A stretch of DNA of 64,000 nt from Gammaproteobacteria bacterium. GTDB taxonomy: Bacteria; Pseudomonadota; Gammaproteobacteria; Pseudomonadales; Pseudohongiellaceae. This document shows positions 56,452 through 64,000 of the stretch, in pieces; positions within the stretch are counted from its first letter, which is position 1, and each line of letters opens with the position of its first letter. A program made the translations under genes and the position numbers. The notes beneath the pieces are model-generated. The model saw nothing but the letters and a program-made list of their open reading frames with translations. It had not been told where the DNA came from and searched no databases. The DNA lies in the NCBI GenBank assembly GCA_029244985.1, contig JAQWQD010000017.1, positions 186,001-250,000 on the forward strand. The letters run 5' to 3'.

Positions 56452-57099
56452 TTAAGAGCCAAGCGGCCAACCACCTAGTTCTTTCCATTTGTTTACGATT
56501 CCACAAAATAATTCTGCAGTTTTCTCCGCATCATAGCGAGCAGAGTGAGCTTCTTTGTCGTCGAATTCGATTCCGGCTATTGCGCATGCCCTTGAGAGTA
56601 CGGTTTGACCATAGGCTAATCCGCTAAGGCTGGCTGTATCGAAGGACGAGAAGGGGTGAAAAGGATTCCGTTTGAGATTGTACCGTTCGCTGGCCGCGTT
56701 AATAAAGCCATGATCGAAATGAGCGTTATGCCCTACTAGAATGGCACGTTTACAGCTACAACCTTTCATCGCATCTCGTATTATTTTGAACATAGTTTGA
56801 AAGACTTCTTTTTCAGGCCGGGCAACCCGTAAAGGATGAAATGGGTCAATACCGGTGAATTTCAATGCGGCTTCTTCTATATTGGCGCCTTCGAAAGGAA
56901 TTACGCGATGAAAATAGGATTGTTCAATTCCAAGAACGCCTTTATTGTCCATGGCAAGAATATAGGCAGCAATCTCTAATATTGCATCAGTTTTGGCATT
57001 GAAACCTCCAGTTTCTATATCAACCACGACAGGCAGGTATGTGCGAAAGCGTTCTGCCAATAAAGAATTCGATGACGGTTCTGAGTCGATCAGGTCCAT
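56452..57099 (-). CDS. rnt: Ribonuclease T
   Basis: A 215-residue DEDDh exoribonuclease that trims 3' ends of tRNA and other stable RNAs. Exo motifs are PVVVDIETGGF near residue 24, VGHNAHFDHGF near 128 and HSARYDAEKTAELF near 188. The start follows pyrC's stop by 8 bases, so pyrC and rnt are an operon, a neighbourhood I recall from Pseudomonas. RNase T is characteristic of Gammaproteobacteria. Confidence 0.95.
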   Translation of the reverse strand: MDLIDSEPSSNSLLAERFRTYLPVVVDIETGGFNAKTDAILEIAAYILAMDNKGVLGIEQSYFHRVIPFEGANIEEAALKFTGIDPFHPLRVARPEKEVFQTMFKIIRDAMKGCSCKRAILVGHNAHFDHGFINAASERYNLKRNPFHPFSSFDTASLSGLAYGQTVLSRACAIAGIEFDDKEAHSARYDAEKTAELFCGIVNKWKELGGWPLGS

Positions 57100-57107
57100 T
57101 ATATTTG

Positions 57108-58151
57108 TTAATCCTTATTAATCTGCCAGGCGATAGTCTGTCCCTCTCGAATGGGGACGACAACGTTATCATCTAGCATAAAATTCTCAGGCATGGTCCA
57201 GGTTGATTTGGTCAAAAATACCTTGTCTTTATTACGTGGCAATTGATAGAAGTCAGCACCATAAAAACTAGCAAATGCTTCTAGTTTATCAAGGGCGCCA
57301 TGGTTATCAAAAAATTCAGTATAGAGCTCTATCGCAGCTGGCGCCGAGTAAATGCCGGCACAACCACAATCAGTTTCCTTATTCGATTTGCTGTGAGGGG
57401 CGGAATCAGTTCCCAGAAAAAATTTTGGACTACCACTAAGGGCTGCACTAATTAGAGCTTGCTGATGAATGCTTCGTTTTAAAATAGGTAAACAATAAAA
57501 ATGTGGCCTGACCCCTCCGGACAAGAAGTCATTTCTGTTGTATAGTAAATGATGGATTGTGATAGTTGCAGCGACATTGTCCGATTGGCTCTTTACAAAC
57601 TCGACCGCGTCCTGGGTTGTAATATGTTCGAATACGACCTTGAGTGCAGGGTATTTGCACAATAATGGTTCGAGAATGGATTCTAAAAAGGCCCGTTCTC
57701 GATCGAAGATATCAACTTCTGCGTCAGTTACTTCCCCGTGGATTAAAAGCGGTATGCCTAATTCTTCCATTTTTGCGATGGCTGGAAAAACGTTTTCTAT
57801 GTTTGTAACACCGTTGTCTGAATTAGTTGTAGCTCCGGCAGGATAGTACTTCACAGCCAAGATGCTATCTTCGTTTTCAATTTTAGTAATTTCTTGGACT
57901 GACAGAGTGTCCGTCAGGTAGAGCGTCATGAGAGGTTTGAAGGCACAACCCTCAGGAACGGCGAGGAGTATTCGCTCACGATATCTAAGCGCCTCTGCAA
58001 CAGTAGTGACAGGAGGGTTTAGGTTTGGCATAACAATAGCGCGGCCAAATACGCGCGCGGTATGAGGCACTGTAGTTTGTAAGGCAGTCGCATCGCGTAG
58101 GTGAATATGCCAATCATCTGGACGAGTGATACTTATAGAATCAGAGCTCAT
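57108..58151 (-). CDS. pyrC: Dihydroorotase
   Basis: Cyclises carbamoyl aspartate to dihydroorotate in pyrimidine synthesis. A 347-residue class II enzyme: metal ligands in [10 protein letters not shown] near residue 12, the carboxylated Lys in [12 protein letters not shown], His in IPLLIHGEV and VVFEHITT, and the catalytic Asp in [13 protein letters not shown]. It is translated just before rnt and is divergent from argG. It complements pyrB in this window. Confidence 0.95.
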   Translation of the reverse strand: MSSDSISITRPDDWHIHLRDATALQTTVPHTARVFGRAIVMPNLNPPVTTVAEALRYRERILLAVPEGCAFKPLMTLYLTDTLSVQEITKIENEDSILAVKYYPAGATTNSDNGVTNIENVFPAIAKMEELGIPLLIHGEVTDAEVDIFDRERAFLESILEPLLCKYPALKVVFEHITTQDAVEFVKSQSDNVAATITIHHLLYNRNDFLSGGVRPHFYCLPILKRSIHQQALISAALSGSPKFFLGTDSAPHSKSNKETDCGCAGIYSAPAAIELYTEFFDNHGALDKLEAFASFYGADFYQLPRNKDKVFLTKSTWTMPENFMLDDNVVVPIREGQTIAWQINKD

Positions 58152-58533
58152 GAGTGAAATACTGTAAGTCGAATTTATTCTATTGTAGCTGAATAAAGTA
58201 GTGAGCTGAAATTCCGATTTAACTTATCTTGGAAATCCTATTTTCCCTTTTTATTGGAGTTGATTAGGAGTCGGAGGGGCAACGATAGAATCAGCTTTAT
58301 GAAAGTGATTAAAAGAAGCGATGTTAGATTGATAGACTATGAAGGTTTTAAGCTAAGGGTCTTCCTTTTCTTCGGCTTGTCGTCATAGTTCCCTTATTTT
58401 ATCGGCGTATTATCGACTTCCCTAGCTTTGATGCTAAAATACGCCTCCTTTTTTGCTAGTGTCAACCTTGTAATTGGTTGACTTGTAATGAACCTGTGGC
58501 GAACGTCTCTTATTCGGATTTTGGAGTAAACCC
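58152..58533. other. Divergent promoter region between pyrC and argG
   Basis: No convincing gene. It contains a short frame of ~29 codons starting at about 58299 that lacks a ribosome-binding site. The argG end has GGAG seven bases before the ATG. I could not identify a definite ArgR or PurR operator by eye. Confidence 0.45.
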
Positions 58534-59757
58534 ATGTCAAAGGGATTTAAAGAGATAAATAAAGTTGTGCTCGCATATTCTGGCGGGCTCGATACTTCTG
58601 TCATTGCGAAATGGCTACAGGTAACCTACGACTGTGAGGTAGTGACGTTTACCGCCGATATTGGCCAAGGCGAAGAGGTTGAGCCAGCGCGCAGCAAAGC
58701 TAAAGCTATGGGGATAAAAGAAATCTTCATTGAAGATCTTTGCGAAGAGTTCGTTCGCGATTATGTCAACCCTATGTTCAGAGCGAATGCTTTGTACGAA
58801 GGGGAATATTTACTTGGTACTTCCATAGCTCGGCCCTTGATAGCTAAGCGGCTGGTGGAAATCGCTTCTGAAACTGGAGCCGATGCAATAGCCCATGGTG
58901 CTACCGGGAAAGGTAATGATCAAGTCCGGTTTGAATTAGGAGCTTATGCACTTAGCTCATCGATCCAGGTCATAGCTCCATGGAGAGAATGGGACCTAAA
59001 TTCACGTGATCGATTACTTGATTATTGTGATAAGCATGGAATTCCGGTCGAGAAGAGACTTGGTAGCAAATCACCTTATTCAATGGACGCTAATCTTTTA
59101 CACATTTCTTATGAGGGTGACGTACTGGAAAATCCCGCCGATGAGCCAGAAGAGCCGATGTGGTTGTGGACGGTCTCCCCAGAAGCGGCTCCTGATGTCG
59201 CTACTTACCTTGAGCTGGATTATGAAAAGGGCGATATCGTCGGCATCGATGGATATGGAATGTCGCCGGCGAGTGTGCTCAAGCATCTCAATAAAGTAGC
59301 AGGAGCTAATGGCATTGGTCGCACTGACATAGTCGAGAACCGATATGTAGGAATGAAGTCTCGTGGTTGTTATGAAACTCCCGGAGGAACGGTCATGTTG
59401 AAAGCTCATCGCGCCATAGAGTCTTTGACCTTAGATCGAGAATTAGCCCATCTTAAAGATGACCTTATGCCTCGTTATGCTTCCTTGGTTTACAACGGTT
59501 ATTGGTGGTCTCCTGAGCGTGTGGCGATTCAATCATTGGTAGATAATTCGCAGCAATACGTTAATGGTAAAGTGCGACTTAAGCTCTATAAAGGCAATGT
59601 AATTGTGGTTGGTCGAGAGTCTAATGACTCTCTGTTTGACGAAGATGTTGCCACTTTCGAAGACGACGCTGGTGCCTATGATCAGGCAGATGCGACAGGT
59701 TTTATTAAGCTGAATGCACTGCGTTTGCGAATAGCGGCGCAGAAGGGTCGAAAGTAG
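58534..59757 (+). CDS. argG: Argininosuccinate synthase
   Basis: Joins citrulline and aspartate with ATP in arginine synthesis. A 407-residue cytoplasmic enzyme. The PP-loop is [18 protein letters not shown] near residue 11; [17 protein letters not shown] near 123 and [16 protein letters not shown] near 178 form the citrulline and aspartate sites. GGAG lies before the ATG. No argH is adjacent. The length and motifs fit the common bacterial type I form. Confidence 0.95.
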   Translation: MSKGFKEINKVVLAYSGGLDTSVIAKWLQVTYDCEVVTFTADIGQGEEVEPARSKAKAMGIKEIFIEDLCEEFVRDYVNPMFRANALYEGEYLLGTSIARPLIAKRLVEIASETGADAIAHGATGKGNDQVRFELGAYALSSSIQVIAPWREWDLNSRDRLLDYCDKHGIPVEKRLGSKSPYSMDANLLHISYEGDVLENPADEPEEPMWLWTVSPEAAPDVATYLELDYEKGDIVGIDGYGMSPASVLKHLNKVAGANGIGRTDIVENRYVGMKSRGCYETPGGTVMLKAHRAIESLTLDRELAHLKDDLMPRYASLVYNGYWWSPERVAIQSLVDNSQQYVNGKVRLKLYKGNVIVVGRESNDSLFDEDVATFEDDAGAYDQADATGFIKLNALRLRIAAQKGRK

Positions 59758-59868
59758 ATTTCTAAGCCATTTGCAAGATCAAGGATTCATGAGGGTATTG
59801 GGTGCGATTTTCGGTGTTTTTGGTCCAGACTCCTTGTCATTCTCATCAATGGTTTTAGTGTTTAATCC

Positions 59869-60504
59869 CTAATCAATAGCCTTTTTTTTGTATTCGCAAA
59901 GATCTTCGATCGTGCATGAGCCACAGCGGGGCTTGCGTGCAAGACAAGTATAACGGCCATGCAGAATCAGCCAGTGATGAGCATCCAAGAGAAATTCTTC
60001 CGGTACAAATTTTAGTAACTTCTTCTCTACTTCAATAACATTTTGACCGGGTGCAATCGCACTTCGATTCGATACTCTGAAAATATGTGTATCCACGGCC
60101 ATGGCGACCTGCCTGAACGCTGTATTTAGGACTACGTTAGCTGTTTTTCTGCCGACACCTGGTAGCGCTTCTAAAGCTTCGCGATTATCAGGTACCTGGG
60201 ATTTGTGATTTTTTATCAACAACTTGCAAGTCTTAATAACGTTCTCTGCCTTGGTATTAAATAAGCCGATGGTCTTGATATATTTTTTTAAGCCCGCTGT
60301 GCCCAATGCAGCCATTTTTTCGGGAGTGTCGGCGACTTTGTAGAGTGCATCAGTCGCCTTGTTTACGCTCACATCTGTCGCTTGTGCTGACAGAATGACG
60401 GAGATTAGTAATTCAAAGGTATTCTTGAATTTTAATTCTGTCGTGGGTACGGGGTTAGCTGCACGCCAGCGCTCAAATATTTCCTGTCTCTTTAGTTTGT
60501 TCAT
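59869..60504 (-). CDS. nth: Endonuclease III
   Basis: A 211-residue base-excision-repair glycosylase/AP lyase for oxidised pyrimidines. The HhH motif is EALPGVGRKTANVVLNTAF with the catalytic Lys, followed by the catalytic Asp in AVDTHIFRVSNR; the iron-sulfur Cys set is C-x6-C-x2-C-x5-C (CLARKPRCGSCTIEDLC). Its ATG overlaps the TGA of a decayed upstream rnfE remnant (ATGA), the arrangement expected if nth was once the last gene of the rnf/rsx operon. Confidence 0.95.
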   Translation of the reverse strand: MNKLKRQEIFERWRAANPVPTTELKFKNTFELLISVILSAQATDVSVNKATDALYKVADTPEKMAALGTAGLKKYIKTIGLFNTKAENVIKTCKLLIKNHKSQVPDNREALEALPGVGRKTANVVLNTAFRQVAMAVDTHIFRVSNRSAIAPGQNVIEVEKKLLKFVPEEFLLDAHHWLILHGRYTCLARKPRCGSCTIEDLCEYKKKAID

Positions 60505-60686
60505 GGCTTTCCCGTGAAGCGGGCTTGGTTTGCGAGCTTTGTTGAAGTCTTTATGTCTAGAATTAAAAATTTGTGATCGATATGATTCTTTGCCGCTAAT
60601 AGTAAACCCATAATCAACAAAATTCCTGGTTGTAGTAGTGCGAAGTTTAGAATTTCACTTCTTGATTCTTTAATTATGGGCGTCAT
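60501..60686 (-). pseudogene. Remnant of rnfE/rsxE C-terminus
   Basis: A 61-residue open frame whose central part reads LLQPGILLIMGLLLAAKNHID. This matches the end of RnfE/RsxE proteins, where LLPPGAFI..GLLIA.K..ID is the last membrane segment. The N-terminal ~170 residues of a normal RnfE are missing and the tail after KNHID looks drifted. Its stop overlaps the nth start, as for a genuine rnfE-nth junction. It is best read as a degraded fragment, though translation of a short peptide cannot be excluded. Confidence 0.65.
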
Positions 60687-60697
60687 GTTTACAGGGC

Positions 60698-60889
60698 CTA
60701 ATAACCAATGAAAAGAACAAGGTTAATCATTGGCATCGAAAATAGAACTACAAAACTCATTATTCCAAGGTCTGTCGCGCTCTGTAAGCGATTGGTGTTG
60801 GCGAAGAATTATGAGGCGCCGAGAAGTTGTATCAGAGCCACATTATTGACTAAGGCTGTGGTAACAATAATACCTATTAGTTCAGTTAA
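60698..60889 (-). pseudogene. Remnant of rnfA/rsxA N-terminus with internal stop
   Basis: The minus-strand translation from 60889 reads LTELIGIIVTTALVNNVALI, then QLLGAS, a stop (TAA at 60811-60809), then FFANTNRLQSATDLGIMSF and on to a second stop at 60700-60698. It aligns with the beginning of RnfA/RsxA (TEL..ILV..LVNNFVLV.FLG..PF......ETA.G). The natural start codon appears as TTA. It lies 11 bases upstream of the rnfE remnant in a different frame, so the two fragments look like the edges of a large deletion. Confidence 0.6.
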
Positions 60890-60996
60890 TGGTTGAAGCG
60901 TCCGCAGCCTGGTGGGATAAGGCTATCAGGCTTAATTTTAGCACGGTTATTTTTAACGCAATAAACGGTGCTCAGGAGTATGGTGTTTTACAGTTT

Positions 60997-62520
60997 CTAT
61001 TCTGGAAACAGGTCAGTTGAAAAGGCGGCAGGGATCCGATATTGAGCTAGGATTTCAGCTTCACTGGCCATGGCCGCCCGGTGGTTTATAACCATTTGGT
61101 AGCCATTTTTGTTTTCTAATACGATATTTTCCTGTGTATTATTTCTCACGATTTGAGAGAAATGTTTGAAATCTCGAACTTGTTCTCCATTGACGTCATC
61201 GACAATCCAATTCCGCCAGTCGTGATAACCCAAATTTACATCGGCAGCCAGGACTTGCAGGGCTACAACAACTTCTTGTTTTTCTGGTGAAACCCATTCG
61301 TTGCGAGCTTGCAAAAGTGTTACTGGTGCGGATCTACCCCAGTCATTGCCCCAGCGCTTAATGAGATTCATATTCAGTGGGACAAATAAAACGCCCCCGT
61401 AGATATAGTACTTAGGAATTTGATCAAATTGTTCGCCTTTGACTAAGCTGTAACTTTCAGGAGGTGTATCGGCCTTAATTTTTGCTACAGCTTCTTTGCC
61501 GTTGCGGGAATAAGTAACTAACACCTCATCACCAATATGATGCATGTCGATTGCATGCTTATAATCTGTTAGTAAATCGTCTGAAAGCTGAATGGTTCCA
61601 TCTTCAGCGATATCAAAATCATCAATTTTCATGATGACATCATTTTCTTCGAACGTGCCATCGGCAGGGGATCCGTCGAATACTTTTATTACCAAAACAC
61701 CATTTTGATTCTTTCTTAAACCATAAGCCGCTTTTGCAGAGGGGCTGTCCAATGTTTGGGTGCGAAACCCCAAATCTGGAAACCCATCGTATATATTATC
61801 TTCACTGTCTTTGAGTACATGTCGGATAATGCTAGGGGGAACAAAATAGCCCAAGTTCTCAGCTCGCCCGCCGCTATTTGCCTGCATCACTACACCGACA
61901 ATCTGTTGATCAACAATGACGGGTCCTCCACTATTCCCTGGATTTATCGCCGCATCAATTTGTCCAGCTAATAAATATGCCCCGGCATGGGCATAAATTT
62001 GCTGCTCAACACGGGACAAAATTCCTTTGGTAATGCTTAAGGTTTTGCCGCCAATGGGGTAGCCGTAAACAGATACCTCTTGCAGTGGGTCGGGCAAATT
62101 ACCTATGGACAGCGATTTTAAGTCGCTAAAAAATCCTGGTTCATCTACTGTAATGATTGCAAGATCAGCCTCGTGTGATACGAAAACAACTCGCGCCTGA
62201 TAACGTTGTGGGTCGTTGTGTTTTTGTGCTTGGACATAACTGGCGTTGGCAACAACATGGGCGTTAGTAAGAATTTTATTGCCTTCAATAACAGAGCCTG
62301 ACCCGCTGCTTTGGCGCGGCGTAAGTAAGCGCCAAGGCGTAAAATAATCAGGCGCTGCCTGCGTGGTGTAGATTTTTATTACTGAGTCTTCAATGGCACT
62401 TAACTCATTATTTTGTGCAGAAGCGGAAGTGCTAATGCTCCAGAATGCAACACTAAGGAAAAATGAAATCAAACGAATATTGATTGAGATAATGAGAGTT
62501 CTACTCTGCGAGAAAATCAT
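60997..62520 (-). CDS. Exported trypsin-like serine protease with PDZ-like region
   Basis: A 507-residue secreted protease resembling the Deg/HtrA group of DegP9/10-like proteins. The signal segment ends near residue 36; the triad is His in KILTNAHVVANASYV, Asp in EADLAIITVDEP and Ser in AINPGNSGGPVIV. A PDZ-like region follows (GVLVIKVFDGSPADGTFEENDVIMKID) and a second one is possible near the C-terminus (VNLGYHDWRNWIVDDVNGEQV). AGGA lies five bases before the ATG. It occupies the place between metG and nth where the rnf operon is usually found. Confidence 0.85.
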   Translation of the reverse strand: MIFSQSRTLIISINIRLISFFLSVAFWSISTSASAQNNELSAIEDSVIKIYTTQAAPDYFTPWRLLTPRQSSGSGSVIEGNKILTNAHVVANASYVQAQKHNDPQRYQARVVFVSHEADLAIITVDEPGFFSDLKSLSIGNLPDPLQEVSVYGYPIGGKTLSITKGILSRVEQQIYAHAGAYLLAGQIDAAINPGNSGGPVIVDQQIVGVVMQANSGGRAENLGYFVPPSIIRHVLKDSEDNIYDGFPDLGFRTQTLDSPSAKAAYGLRKNQNGVLVIKVFDGSPADGTFEENDVIMKIDDFDIAEDGTIQLSDDLLTDYKHAIDMHHIGDEVLVTYSRNGKEAVAKIKADTPPESYSLVKGEQFDQIPKYYIYGGVLFVPLNMNLIKRWGNDWGRSAPVTLLQARNEWVSPEKQEVVVALQVLAADVNLGYHDWRNWIVDDVNGEQVRDFKHFSQIVRNNTQENIVLENKNGYQMVINHRAAMASEAEILAQYRIPAAFSTDLFPE

Positions 62521-62774
62521 AGAATCCTAAACCTTTTTAGTAGTAATAACGTGTTCTATATCGCTGTGGCCCCAAGCTTATTACTTTAGTTAAAATATCG
62601 CCAGCCCAGGCGAGGATGAACTTCAAAAAAAACTGGGCAGATACATCGTATTATTGTGTACGAGAATCATCGTTAACTAATTTAGGTAAAAATACCATCC
62701 CCTAACGGACGTTATTGCGTTGGACTTACACGGAGAGTTAATGGATAGGTGATGTTAGTGTGTCGAATGCAAAT

Positions 62775-64000
62775 TCATATAATGCGCATACCTGGTTGGG
62801 CGCCGGCATGAGGCTCGATTAACCAAATATCTTCACCACCAGGACCGGCAGCAAGAATCATTCCCTCTGACAGACCGAATTTCATTTTTCTAGCTTTTAA
62901 ATTTGCGACTACGACAGTTAATTTGCCCACGAGCTGCTCAGGGGTATATGCGGACTTAATTCCAGAAAACACTTTACGAGTTAGCGGTGTCCCAGATTTA
63001 TCTAGACCGAGATCTAAATTTAGTTGCAAAAGCTTGTCAGCATCTTCTACGTATTCTGCGCTGATTACTTTTGCAACCCGCAGATCAACTTTAATGAAGT
63101 CATCAAACTCAATTTCAGGTTCGAACCCACTATTGTTGTTTTGCATTATATTTTCCTCGGCTTGGTGTCCAGTTGGTTCCGACTTAGCCTGACTTTCAAA
63201 TTCTTTCTGAGTCGCAGCAACCATAGCTTGTACTTTGTCATTTTCTACGCGAGTCATTAATGGTTTGAATTTATTGATACTGTGATTCGTTAACAACGAA
63301 TCGATATCAGCCCAATTGAGTGGGTCAATAGCCAAAAAAGCCTCAGCTTTTTCTGCCATAGATGGAAGTACAGGTTTTAAGTAGGTGATAAGCAACCGAA
63401 ACGCGTTAATGCCGGTGGAACAAATCTTCTGTAGTTCAGCTGATTGCTTGTCGCCTTTTGCGATGACCCAAGGTTGTTTATCATTTATGTATTGGTTTGC
63501 TTTGTCCGCCATTGTCATGATTAAACGAATGGCCTTGCTATATTCACGTCCATTATAGTAGCGAGCTATCTCAGACTTGGCGGCTTGAATCTCAGTCAGT
63601 AATTCTGGTGCATCGACTTTTTCTGCCAGTTTTCCTTCAAAGCCTTTGCCGATAAAGCCAGCACAGCGACTAGCAATGTTCACTACTTTGCCGACTAAAT
63701 CTGAATTTACTCTTTGTGCGAAATCTTCGAGATTTAAGTCCAGATCATCTATTCCGTTTGAGAGTTTAGCGGCAAGAAAGTAACGCAGATACTCAGGGTT
63801 CAAATGGTCGAGATAGGTGCGGGCATTTATAAATGTACCTCTTGACTTTGACATTTTGGTTCCATCAACCGTGAGGAAGCCATGCACATAAACCGCGGTT
63901 GGTGTTCGATAGCCAGCGCTGGTTAACATTGCAGGCCAAAACAGGGTATGAAAATTGATTATATCTTTACCGATGAAATGATAAACCTCAGTTTGGGAGT
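62775..64000 (-). CDS. metG: Methionyl-tRNA synthetase, 3' part (runs off the window)
   Basis: Charges tRNA-Met with methionine. The window holds the C-terminal ~408 residues, the reading frame staying open to the right edge ([20 protein letters not shown] upstream of the first in-window Met). The KMSKS loop is [10 protein letters not shown]. The anticodon-binding helical region follows, and the C-terminal EMAP-II-like tRNA-binding domain begins at [21 protein letters not shown]. The length after KMSKS and the presence of this domain fit the dimeric E. coli-type enzyme. The N-terminal catalytic part with HIGH lies outside. Confidence 0.95.
   Translation of the reverse strand, partial: SQTEVYHFIGKDIINFHTLFWPAMLTSAGYRTPTAVYVHGFLTVDGTKMSKSRGTFINARTYLDHLNPEYLRYFLAAKLSNGIDDLDLNLEDFAQRVNSDLVGKVVNIASRCAGFIGKGFEGKLAEKVDAPELLTEIQAAKSEIARYYNGREYSKAIRLIMTMADKANQYINDKQPWVIAKGDKQSAELQKICSTGINAFRLLITYLKPVLPSMAEKAEAFLAIDPLNWADIDSLLTNHSINKFKPLMTRVENDKVQAMVAATQKEFESQAKSEPTGHQAEENIMQNNNSGFEPEIEFDDFIKVDLRVAKVISAEYVEDADKLLQLNLDLGLDKSGTPLTRKVFSGIKSAYTPEQLVGKLTVVVANLKARKMKFGLSEGMILAAGPGGEDIWLIEPHAGAQPGMRII

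Noticed and set aside
58299..58388. Short frame (about 29 codons) between pyrC and argG
   Set aside because: No ribosome-binding site and no recognisable sequence; probably part of the argG/pyrC promoter region.
60708..60896. 62-codon plus-strand frame over the rnf remnant
   Set aside because: It is the antisense shadow of the RnfA-like remnant, which explains its length.

Overview
The window looks like a chromosomal segment of a free-living, aerobic, probably marine or aquatic gammaproteobacterium. RNase T, exonuclease I (SbcB) and a class Ia ribonucleotide reductase with two ATP-cones are typical of that class. From memory, the set argF / grxD / rnt / pyrC / argG / nth / metG matches a neighbourhood in Pseudomonas. 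No rRNA, tRNA, transposase, integrase, phage gene or CRISPR array was recognised. The DNA is moderately AT-rich by eye; no composition was computed.

Layout. (1) 77-6930: a lipoprotein sulfatase, then a leftward block of bifunctional FO synthase cofGH (deazaflavin/F420 pathway), an NAD(P)-binding epimerase-like protein, a flippase-like membrane protein and a CDP-alcohol phosphatidyltransferase. (2) 7159-12454: an exported amidohydrolase; a MaoC-like/VOC pair facing a compact leftward operon of HD-domain protein, ABM monooxygenase, AhpD-like peroxidase and a hotdog protein. (3) 12518-25331: periplasmic oxidation genes, namely a glucose-dehydrogenase-type PQQ protein with Asn at the catalytic Asp position, a Tat-exported flavoprotein, a di-haem cytochrome c with a PQQ dehydrogenase bearing the lanthanide-type Asp-x-Asp motif, a second cytochrome c, a duplicated DUF6644-like membrane protein and several unrecognised exported proteins. 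(4) 25362-37311: ilvD, the alkA/ogt alkylation-repair pair, xdhC, a second member of an unknown exported family, a repeat protein, an amidase, pyrB, sbcB and an amidohydrolase. (5) 37935-48243: an MsbA-like ABC exporter with an acyltransferase, a DUF349 protein divergent from dinG, a cyclophilin, a MobA-like nucleotidyltransferase and small proteins. (6) 48298-64000: nrdA-nrdB with NrdR-type palindromes upstream, argF, hyuB, grxD, rnt, pyrC, argG, nth, a trypsin/PDZ protease and the 3' part of metG.

How the genes connect. The housekeeping genes cover pyrimidine synthesis (pyrB, pyrC), arginine synthesis (argF, argG), deoxynucleotide supply (nrdAB) and DNA repair (alkA, ogt, nth, sbcB, dinG). 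The accessory part (about 7-25 kb) reads as a periplasmic respiratory oxidation module (PQQ, FAD, cytochromes c) beside a cytoplasmic set of small-molecule enzymes whose substrate cannot be named from sequence.

Most striking points: (a) just upstream of nth are two decayed fragments, one matching the start of RnfA/RsxA and one the end of RnfE/RsxE, as if the whole rnf operon had been deleted from its usual place between metG and nth; (b) an FO synthase in a proteobacterium; (c) one PQQ dehydrogenase with a lanthanide signature and another with a substituted catalytic residue; (d) a four-gene operon around an HD-domain protein of possible diiron-oxygenase type.
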